Assembly: GCA_945874855.1 (NCBI GenBank)
Contig: CAMCIP010000167.1
Span: 1-5,328, forward strand
DNA length: 5,328 bases
Direction of reading: 5' to 3'
Source of the DNA: Brevundimonas vancanneytii
GTDB lineage: Bacteria > Pseudomonadota > Alphaproteobacteria > Caulobacterales > Caulobacteraceae
Numbering within the stretch: the stretch's first letter is position 1; each line of letters starts with the position of its first letter. The position numbers and the translations under genes are program-made. Positions 1 through 5,214 of the stretch are shown piece after piece. The notes beneath the pieces are model-generated. The model saw only the letters and a list, made by a program, of their open reading frames with translations. It had not been told where the DNA came from and ran no database searches.

Positions 1-71
1 GTGGCCATCCGCGCGCGGAAGCCGTGACGGCGCTTGCGCACGAGTCGGGACGGCTGATAGGTCCGCTTCAC
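1..71 (-). CDS. rpmH: 50S ribosomal protein L34, 5' part (gene runs off the left edge)
   Basis: Read on the minus strand from a GTG at 71-69, the frame gives (M)KRTYQPSRLVRKRRHG followed by FRARMA and the first two bases of a Thr codon. This is the near-invariant N-terminus of bacterial L34 (family pattern MKRTYQPSxxxRxRxHGFRxRMAT), a small basic protein of about 44-46 residues in the large ribosomal subunit. About half the gene is present and the rest lies left of the window. The GTG start is chosen because homology begins exactly there and a GGAG lies six bases upstream. The gene is transcribed away from the TVP38 gene, with a 121-bp divergent gap. In most bacteria rnpA and yidC follow rpmH, so they are expected beyond the left edge; this is known gene order and is not seen here. 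Confidence 0.96.
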   Translation of the reverse strand, partial: MKRTYQPSRLVRKRRHGFRARMA

Positions 72-77
72 GGTCGG

Positions 78-81
78 CTCC
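78..81 (-). promoter_or_regulatory. Ribosome binding site of rpmH
   Basis: On the minus strand GGAG stands six bases before the GTG codon at 71-69. It supports the non-ATG start of rpmH. No ATG lies nearby in a frame that would preserve the L34 N-terminus. Confidence 0.7.
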
Positions 82-99
82 GGGGTTGATCGTCAGGAC

Positions 100-119
100 G
101 GACGCAACGATTGCCGTCC
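100..119 (-). repeat. Inverted repeat in the rpmH leader
   Basis: GGACGCAA (100-107) and TTGCCGTCC (111-119) are complementary over 8 bp, with one bulged base and a 3-base loop. If the promoter at 137-165 is right, the hairpin lies inside the roughly 60-base rpmH leader, between the transcription start and the Shine-Dalgarno at 81-78. It has no U-tract after it, so it is not a standard terminator. It could stabilise the mRNA or modulate translation; that role is inference. Confidence 0.45.
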
Positions 120-136
120 GCCGCAGGAAGGGCGGG

Positions 137-165
137 CGTATACGGCCGCTGCGCCGCGGCGTCAA
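137..165 (-). promoter_or_regulatory. Predicted housekeeping-sigma promoter of rpmH
   Basis: On the minus strand the -35 box is TTGACG (165-160), the spacer is exactly 17 bases, and the -10 box is TATACG (142-137). This places the start of transcription near 130 and gives a leader of about 60 bases before the GTG. TTGACG is five of six to the E. coli consensus and also fits the TTGACGS form described for Caulobacter housekeeping promoters. TATACG keeps the leading TATA of the -10 box. It is the best promoter match I see in the window and suits a highly expressed ribosomal gene. The -10 lies in the palindrome CGTATACG (137-144), so it also reads TATACG on the plus strand towards the TVP38 gene, but without a recognisable -35. 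Confidence 0.7.
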
Positions 166-192
166 CACCCCGGGCGATCCGGCGGAGACTCG

Positions 193-972
193 ATGATCGA
201 AACGCCTCCCGCGACGCCGTCCGACACGCCCCCGCAGCGGCGCACGCCGGCGCAGTGGGCGCTGCGGCTCGCGCCCATCGCCGTGATCGCCGGCCTGGTG
301 GTGGCCTTCTTCGCCCTGGGCCTGAACCGGTATCTGTCGATGGACCTGATCCGCGAGCATGGCCTTGGGCTCCAGGCCTATGCCCGGGACAACTATCTGA
401 CGGCGCTGCTGGCCTTCGTTCTGGTCTATGCCCTGGCCACGGCCAGCACGATTCCCGGGCCGGTCTTCCTGACCCTGCTCGGCGGACTGATGTTCGGGCC
501 GGTCGTGGGGGCCCTGGCCCAGTCCACCGGCGCGACCCTGGGCTCGGTGGTCATCTATCTGATCTACCGCACGGCCCTGGGGACCTGGCTGAGGGCAAAG
601 TTCGCGGCCCAGGCGGGCCTGATGGACCGGATCGCGCGCGGCATCGACCGGAACGCCTTCGTCACCCTGCTGACCCTGCGGCTGATCCCCAGCGTGCCCT
701 TCGTGCTCATCAACGCCACCGCCGGCATGGTGGCCGCCCCCTTGCGGCCCTACGTCCTGGCCACCTTCCTGGGCCTCCTGCCCTCGACCTTCATCTACAC
801 CTGGATCGGATCGGGTCTGGGCGACCTGATGCGGGCGGGGGTGGAGCCGGACCTGAACCTGCTGGTGTCAAAATTCTTCTGGCCCCTGATGGGGGTGGCC
901 TTTCTGTCCTTGCTTCTGCCGCTGATCATCCGGCTGGTGCAGACACGCCTGGGAAGGGCGGGCGTCACATGA
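193..972 (+). CDS. TVP38/TMEM64 family (DedA superfamily, SNARE-associated) inner-membrane protein
   Basis: A 259-residue integral membrane protein. A proline-rich, probably cytoplasmic N-terminus (1-20) precedes a hydrophobic helix at about 26-44. Further hydrophobic stretches lie at about 69-86, 88-126, 156-180, 186-206 and 229-249. The core matches the SNARE_assoc/VTT domain. It has the glycine-patterned LGGLMFGPVVGALAQSTGA (96-114), and the RLIPSVPFVLINATAGM re-entrant-type motif (163-179) with its conserved Arg and Pro. Length is normal for the family. Bacterial relatives have been linked to membrane homeostasis and lipid carrier or lipid transport, but the substrate of this subgroup is not established. 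The ATG at 193 has GGAG (184-187) five bases upstream. The stop overlaps the start of the kinase gene (ATGA, 969-972), indicating translational coupling. No clear plus-strand -35 box is seen; a -10-like TATACG lies at 139-144. Confidence 0.92.
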   Translation: MIETPPATPSDTPPQRRTPAQWALRLAPIAVIAGLVVAFFALGLNRYLSMDLIREHGLGLQAYARDNYLTALLAFVLVYALATASTIPGPVFLTLLGGLMFGPVVGALAQSTGATLGSVVIYLIYRTALGTWLRAKFAAQAGLMDRIARGIDRNAFVTLLTLRLIPSVPFVLINATAGMVAAPLRPYVLATFLGLLPSTFIYTWIGSGLGDLMRAGVEPDLNLLVSKFFWPLMGVAFLSLLLPLIIRLVQTRLGRAGVT

Positions 973-2414
973 TGACCCGCGCCCAGGTGCTGGACCGGAT
1001 GCGGGGGCTTTGGGCGCCGCGGGCGCCTGCGCGCCGCGGCCTGGCCTGGCGCCTGCTGCTGCTGACCGTGGCCTTCACCCTCGCGGTCGAGGCCCTGATC
1101 GTGGCCCCGGGCGCGGCCTCCTTTCACGAGCGCTGGCTGCTGGACCGGCTTCAGGCGGCGGAGCTGGCCTCCGTCGGGGTCGAAGCCCTGCCCTATTCCA
1201 TGGTCGAGCCGGACGTGGCCGAGGATCTGCTGGCGATCGGCGGGGTGCAGGCGGTGGTCGTCGGCGAACAGGGCGTGCGGCGGCTGCTGCTCCAGGCCCC
1301 CAACCTGCCGCGTGCGCCGGATCTGATCGACCTGCGCCGGCGCGACCTCGCCGCCCGCCTGACCGACCCCTGGACCACCCTGTTCGGCCACCCCGACCGG
1401 TCGCTGCGGGTCCAGGCCCGGCCGCGCTATCGCTCGGGCGACTATGTCGAGATCCTGGCTCCGGCGGAGCCGCTGAAGCGGGAGCTGGCGGCCTATCTGG
1501 CCAACATCCTGCTGCTCTCATTGGGCCTGTCGGCGCTGGCGGGGCTGCTTCTGTACGCCGGCCTCGCCTTCCTGGTGCTGCGGCCCCTGCGGCGCGTGAC
1601 CCAGTCGATCGAGAGCTTCGCCGCCGACCCCGAGGCCCCCGGCCCGTCCCCCACCGACCGCGGCGACGAGATCGGCCAGGTCGAGCGCGAACTGGCCCGC
1701 ATGCAGGAGGAGGTGCGCCAGTCGTTGCGGTCCCGCGCGCGACTGGCGGCGCTGGGCGAGGCGGTGGCCAAGATCAACCACGACCTGCGCAACATGCTGA
1801 CCTCGGCCCAGCTGGCGTCCGAGCGGCTCTCGGCCTCCTCGGACCCCCAGGTGGCCAAGGCCCTGCCCCGGCTGGAACGGGCGCTGGGCCGCGCCGCCTC
1901 CCTGACCCGCAATGTGCTCGACTACGGCAAGTCCGAGGAGCCGCCGGCCGAGCTGCATCGCCTGGCGCTGGCGCCCGCCGTGGTCGCCGCCGCCGAGGAC
2001 GCCGGACTGGACGGCAGCGGGGTGCGGCTGGTTCGCGCCATCCCCGCGCGCTTTTCCGTGCGGGCCGATCCGGATCAGCTGAACCGCATCCTGGTCAACC
2101 TGCTGCGCAATGCGCGTCAGGTCATCGAGGCCGATGCCGCGCGCAAGGCCGTGGGCCGGGGCAAGGGGCGCATCCGCGTCTCGGCCGAGACGCGCGACGG
2201 CCGTGCGGTCATCCGAATAGCCGACGACGGACCGGGCATTCCGGAGCGTATCCGCGCCCGCCTGTTCCAGCCCTTCGTCTCCGCCGCCGGCCCCGAGGGG
2301 ACGGGTCTGGGCCTGTCGATCGCGCGCGAGCTGGCGGCCGGTCACCGGGGCGACCTGCGCCTGGTCGAGACCGGACCGGCCGGCACGACGTTCGAACTGA
2401 CCCTGCCGAACTGA
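969..2414 (+). CDS. Membrane sensor histidine kinase with HAMP domain
   Basis: A 481-residue two-component sensor kinase. It has TM1 at about 26-47, a periplasmic sensing region of about 125 residues (about 48-174), TM2 at about 176-204, HAMP at about 203-255, a dimerisation/phosphoacceptor domain at about 255-325 and a HATPase_c domain at about 335-480. The phosphoacceptor is His271 in KINHDLRNML, a variant H-box without the usual HExxxP proline. The N-box is DQLNRILVNLLRNARQVI (369-386), G1 is DDGPGIP (419-425), the F-box is LFQPF (432-436), and G2 is GTGLGLSIA (444-452). All ATP-binding boxes look intact. Two in-frame ATGs (969, 972) give MM at the start. The first overlaps the TGA of the upstream gene. 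The Shine-Dalgarno is weak (GGGAAGG around 951-957), consistent with coupling. No response regulator is encoded in the window, so its partner and signal are unknown. The periplasmic region resembles no sensor domain I recognise. Confidence 0.93.
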   Translation: MMTRAQVLDRMRGLWAPRAPARRGLAWRLLLLTVAFTLAVEALIVAPGAASFHERWLLDRLQAAELASVGVEALPYSMVEPDVAEDLLAIGGVQAVVVGEQGVRRLLLQAPNLPRAPDLIDLRRRDLAARLTDPWTTLFGHPDRSLRVQARPRYRSGDYVEILAPAEPLKRELAAYLANILLLSLGLSALAGLLLYAGLAFLVLRPLRRVTQSIESFAADPEAPGPSPTDRGDEIGQVERELARMQEEVRQSLRSRARLAALGEAVAKINHDLRNMLTSAQLASERLSASSDPQVAKALPRLERALGRAASLTRNVLDYGKSEEPPAELHRLALAPAVVAAAEDAGLDGSGVRLVRAIPARFSVRADPDQLNRILVNLLRNARQVIEADAARKAVGRGKGRIRVSAETRDGRAVIRIADDGPGIPERIRARLFQPFVSAAGPEGTGLGLSIARELAAGHRGDLRLVETGPAGTTFELTLPN

Positions 2415-2473
2415 AACCTGAACCCGGCGCTCACGAATGCGTCATCGTTTCGGCGGAATGCTGGGCCAGGTAT

Positions 2474-2508
2474 GGGCCGATCGCCGGTTTCGCCGCGCGG
2501 TCGGGCCC
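2474..2508 (+). repeat. Imperfect inverted repeat between kinase and PBP genes
   Basis: In the 126-bp gap 2415-2540, GGGCC+GATCG (2474-2483) can pair with CGGTC+GGCCC (2498-2508). An inner CGG/CCG stem surrounds a TTTCG loop. This gives about 14 pairs with two single-base bulges (2496, 2503) and one G-T pair. It lacks a following T-run, so it is at best a non-canonical terminator for the kinase transcript, or chance pairing in GC-rich DNA. Apart from this and the PBP Shine-Dalgarno (GAGGG, 2531-2535), I see nothing convincing in the gap. Confidence 0.3.
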
Positions 2509-2540
2509 GCTAGGGTCGGGCGAGCAGGCAGAGGGCGGGA

Positions 2541-4622
2541 ATGGCGCGGTTCGGCATGAACGGGTTTGGACGCAGCGGGCCGGAGAAGGTGCGCACGCCC
2601 TTGCAGCGCGTCCTCTACTGGGGCGGGGTCCTGGCCGTCTGGGGGGTGATCTTCCTCGTCGCCTTTTTCGCCGTGTTCGCGCGCGGCCTGCCCGACACCT
2701 CCTCGCTGTATGAGATCGATCGCCAGCCGTCCTTCACCTATCTGGACCGCAACGGGGCCCTGATCGCGGTGCGCGGCACCCAGCAGGCCCCGCCGGCGGA
2801 CCTGGACGCCCTGCCCGACTATGTGCCCGCGGCCTTCATCGCCATCGAGGACCAGCGTTTCCGCTGGCACCCCGGCTTCGATCCCGTCGGCATGGTGCGG
2901 GCCATGGTGGCCAATATGCGCGCCGGCCGGGTGGTCCAGGGCGGTTCGACCATCACCCAGCAGCTGGCCAAGAACCTGTTCCTGACGCCCGACCAGACCC
3001 TGCGCCGCAAGGCCCAGGAGCTGATGCTGGCGGTCTGGCTGGAGCTGAAATTCTCCAAGGACGAGATCCTCGCCCTCTATCTGAACCGGGTCTATTTCGG
3101 GGCCGGCGCCTATGGGATCGAGGCGGCGTCGCAGCGCTATTTCGACAAGGCGGCCAAGGACCTGACGGTCGGCGAGGCCGCGCTCCTGGCCGGCCTGCTG
3201 AAGGCCCCCTCGCGCTATTCGCCGGTTTCGGAGAGCAAGCGCGCCGCCGGCCGCGCCACCGTGGTGCTGGACGAGATGGCCGAGAGCGGCGTGATCACCG
3301 CCGACCAGCGCGCCGCCGCCGTGCTGGAACCCGTTCGCGTGTCGCGCACCCTGGCCACCCAGCACGCCCAGTATTTCGTCGACTGGCTGGATTCCGAGGT
3401 GCGCGGCCTGATCGGGGCGGAGCCGACCGAGGATCTGATCATCGAGACCACCCTGGACCTGACGCTGCAGACCTCGGCCGAGCGCGCGGTGCGCCGCATT
3501 CTCGAACGCGACGCCTCCAAGGGCGTCCAGCAGGCGGCGCTGGTGGCGGTGGACGGCGATGGCCGGGTGCGCGCCATGATCGGCGGGGCCTCCTATGCCG
3601 ACAGCCAGTTCAACCGGGCCGTCGACGCCCGCCGTCAGGCCGGATCGGCCTTCAAGCCCTTCGTCTATCTGACCGCCCTGGAGGCCGGCTACACGCCCGA
3701 GACCCCGGTGGTGGACGAGCCGATCCGCATCGGCAGCTGGTCGCCGCGCAACTATTCCGGTGGCTTCAACGGCCGCATGACCCTGGCCACGGCCGTCTCG
3801 CAGTCGACCAACACCGTCGCCGTGCGGCTGGCCGACACGATCGGCCGCGATCAGGTGGCCCGGACCGCGCGGCGTCTCGGCATCGAGAGCCCGGTGGGCC
3901 TGGAGCCGGCCATGGCCCTGGGTGCCGTGGAAGTGTCGCCGCTGGAGATGGCCCAGGCCTATGCCCCCTTCTCGAACGGCGGCAAGCGGGTCCAGGCCTA
4001 TGGCATCACCCGCATCCGCACGCCCCAGGGGCGGGTCATCTATCAGCGCGGGGCCCGCGACACGACCGCCGTCCAGGCGATTTCGAACCCGCCGCTCTAT
4101 TACATGAACCAGATGCTGCGCGGCGTGGTCACGGGCGGCACGGCGCGGTCCGTCGCCATCTCCGGCCGCGATCTGGCGGGCAAGACCGGCACGACCTCGG
4201 ATTACAAGGACGCCTGGTTCGTCGGCTACACCGGCGGCTTCGTGACGGCGGTGTGGGTCGGCAAGGACGACAATACGGCCATGCGCGGCGTCACCGGCGG
4301 CGCGGCCCCCGCGGCGATCTGGAAGGGATTCATGGAGGCGGCCCTGCCGCGCCTCAGCGCCCCGCGCATCCCCGACGGCCCGCCCATGCCCGAGGGCTGG
4401 GTCCCGCCCGATCCCATGGGGCAGCTGATGGAGTCGATCGAGGACCCCTACGCCGAGGGGACAGAGATCGTCGCCGGTGCCGAGGTGGAGCGCGAGGACC
4501 CGGAGCCCCTGCCCCCGGTCGACCGGCCGGTGGTGCGCCCGACCGCGCCCCAGCCCACGGAGCCCCGCCGTCCCGAGCCGTCTCCACCCCCGGAGAAAAA
4601 GAGCGAGCCGCTGTTCTTCTAG
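2541..4622 (+). CDS. Class A penicillin-binding protein (PBP1A family): bifunctional peptidoglycan glycosyltransferase / DD-transpeptidase
   Basis: A 693-residue inner-membrane enzyme that polymerises lipid II into glycan strands and cross-links the stem peptides in the periplasm. A basic cytoplasmic tail (1-24) and one anchor helix (about 25-47) precede the GT51 domain (about 65-240). That domain has the catalytic Glu103 in IEDQRFRWHPGFD (102-114), GGSTITQQLAKNLFL (134-148) and the LYLNRVYFGAGAYGIEAA block (179-196). The transpeptidase domain (about 330-600) has SxxK as GSAFKPF (nucleophile Ser369, Lys372), SxN as STN (422-424) and KTGTT (548-552). The linker between the domains is short, so the OB insert of E. 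coli PBP1A appears absent; length fits alphaproteobacterial paralogues of about 700 residues. A Pro/Glu-rich tail (about 605-690) ends in Leu-Phe-Phe. The ATG at 2541 has GAGGG (2531-2535) upstream; an in-frame ATG at 2556 is less well placed. Which PBP paralogue this is cannot be decided from the sequence alone. Confidence 0.95.
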   Translation: MARFGMNGFGRSGPEKVRTPLQRVLYWGGVLAVWGVIFLVAFFAVFARGLPDTSSLYEIDRQPSFTYLDRNGALIAVRGTQQAPPADLDALPDYVPAAFIAIEDQRFRWHPGFDPVGMVRAMVANMRAGRVVQGGSTITQQLAKNLFLTPDQTLRRKAQELMLAVWLELKFSKDEILALYLNRVYFGAGAYGIEAASQRYFDKAAKDLTVGEAALLAGLLKAPSRYSPVSESKRAAGRATVVLDEMAESGVITADQRAAAVLEPVRVSRTLATQHAQYFVDWLDSEVRGLIGAEPTEDLIIETTLDLTLQTSAERAVRRILERDASKGVQQAALVAVDGDGRVRAMIGGASYADSQFNRAVDARRQAGSAFKPFVYLTALEAGYTPETPVVDEPIRIGSWSPRNYSGGFNGRMTLATAVSQSTNTVAVRLADTIGRDQVARTARRLGIESPVGLEPAMALGAVEVSPLEMAQAYAPFSNGGKRVQAYGITRIRTPQGRVIYQRGARDTTAVQAISNPPLYYMNQMLRGVVTGGTARSVAISGRDLAGKTGTTSDYKDAWFVGYTGGFVTAVWVGKDDNTAMRGVTGGAAPAAIWKGFMEAALPRLSAPRIPDGPPMPEGWVPPDPMGQLMESIEDPYAEGTEIVAGAEVEREDPEPLPPVDRPVVRPTAPQPTEPRRPEPSPPPEKKSEPLFF

Positions 4623-5125
4623 CCGGCGACGAGCGTCTCGAGAGGCGGCTTCGGCCGAAGGCCTTCGTGGTCGAACACGGCCAGCTGACGTCGCAGGGTG
4701 GTGACCTTCACCCCTTCGGCTTCCAGCAGGGCGCGCTGGCGCTCGACGCCGCCCGGAAGTTTGGGATTCAGGAAGCCGCCGCGTTTCAGCACGCGCCACC
4801 ATGGCGTCAGGGTCTCGCGCGCGGCCCCTGCCTGACGCAACTCCTCCGCCGCCCGGGCGGACATGCCGGCGAAGATGGCGGTCGAGACGGGGCAGGCCAC
4901 GGCCACCCCGTGGCGACGGGCGAGGGCGGCGCGCAGATCATCCAGGGTGATCACCTCGCCGGGGCCCACGCCGCGCACGAGGGCGTCGACCTCGGCCGGC
5001 GACGAGACGACCATGGCACCGCCGTTGGCTTCCCTGAAGCCCGGAGCGCCCGGCGGAATCATGTGCACGATATGCGGCGTGCGCCCGCCTCTGAGGTGGT
5101 CCAGCGCCGATTTGGTCCGGGCCAT
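4619..5125 (-). CDS. MGMT-family (alkyltransferase-like) protein lacking the acceptor cysteine
   Basis: A 168-residue cytoplasmic protein resembling the DNA-binding domain of O6-methylguanine-DNA methyltransferases. A helix-turn-helix-like segment, GEVITLDDLRAALARRHG (56-73), is followed by ACPVSTAIF (77-85). The region TPWWRVLKRGGFLNPKLPGG (107-126), then QRALLEAEGV (130-139), corresponds to the active-site and C-terminal blocks of MGMT (IPCHRV ... QRxLLExEGV). The acceptor Cys is Trp109 and the following His is Trp110, so ordinary alkyl transfer is not expected. Alkyltransferase-like proteins, which bind alkylated DNA and flag it for repair, also carry Trp at the Cys position but keep the His (PWHRV). 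Similar MGMT-family proteins with TPYWR-type motifs exist in other bacteria, as I recall; their role is not established. Cys78 is the only cysteine. The ATG at 5125 is chosen over longer starts because a good Shine-Dalgarno precedes it and homology begins there. The gene converges on the PBP gene. Confidence 0.85.
   Translation of the reverse strand: MARTKSALDHLRGGRTPHIVHMIPPGAPGFREANGGAMVVSSPAEVDALVRGVGPGEVITLDDLRAALARRHGVAVACPVSTAIFAGMSARAAEELRQAGAARETLTPWWRVLKRGGFLNPKLPGGVERQRALLEAEGVKVTTLRRQLAVFDHEGLRPKPPLETLVAG
4646..4657 (+). repeat. UUCG tetraloop hairpin just past the PBP stop codon
   Basis: CGGC-TTCG-GCCG is a perfect 4-bp stem closed by a C(UUCG)G tetraloop, an unusually stable RNA fold, beginning 23 bases after the PBP stop. 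The wider sequence holds two overlapping 12-bp palindromes (4649-4660 and 4656-4667). It lies inside the 3' coding end of the convergent MGMT-family gene. With no T-run it is not a classical terminator. It may protect the 3' end of the PBP mRNA or be incidental. Confidence 0.35.
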
Positions 5126-5132
5126 GCGCGGT

Positions 5133-5137
5133 CTCCT
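5133..5137 (-). promoter_or_regulatory. Ribosome binding site of the MGMT-family gene
   Basis: On the minus strand AGGAG stands seven bases before the ATG at 5125-5123. This fixes the start. The frame stays open upstream to 5305, but that extension is a proline/arginine-rich non-homologous stretch and it overlaps the neighbouring metallopeptidase gene. Confidence 0.8.
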
Positions 5138-5154
5138 GGGTCGTGGTCGGCCCG

Positions 5155-5183
5155 ATTGGACCGCTGCGCGGGGCGTCAGGCAA
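5155..5183 (-). promoter_or_regulatory. Candidate promoter of the MGMT-family gene
   Basis: On the minus strand TTGCCT (5183-5178), a 17-base spacer and TCCAAT (5160-5155) match four of six bases at each box. The start of transcription would be near 5148, about 23 bases before the ATG. The position, in the 89-bp gap after the metallopeptidase stop, is sensible. The match is moderate, and read-through from the upstream same-strand gene is an alternative. Confidence 0.35.
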
Positions 5184-5214
5184 TAAGGCAGGTTTGATCC
5201 CGCTTCGTTCCGCC

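Noticed and set aside
111..968. 5' extension of the kinase frame over the whole TVP38 gene
   Set aside because: Sequence before 969 is the +1-type shadow of the membrane-protein gene. The kinase begins at the ATG pair at 969/972, just before its first transmembrane helix.
2488..2516. Possible promoter before the PBP gene (TTTCGC, 17 bases, TAGGGT)
   Set aside because: Only two of six and three of six consensus bases match, and it overlaps the inverted repeat. Too weak to annotate, though the PBP gene probably has a promoter somewhere in 2415-2540.
1010..2713. Long plus-strand frame overlapping the kinase and the PBP start
   Set aside because: It gives low-complexity Arg/Gly/Pro/Ala sequence out of frame with the conserved kinase boxes; a shadow frame.
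2442..4802. A 786-codon open frame on the minus strand, opposite the PBP gene
   Set aside because: Its translation is Gly/Arg/His/Gln-rich with no recognisable motif, and it lies antisense to a PBP with every catalytic motif intact. It is a typical shadow of GC-rich coding DNA.
4686..5197. Plus-strand frames opposite the MGMT-family gene
   Set aside because: No ribosome binding site or recognisable motifs; the minus-strand frame carries the family homology.
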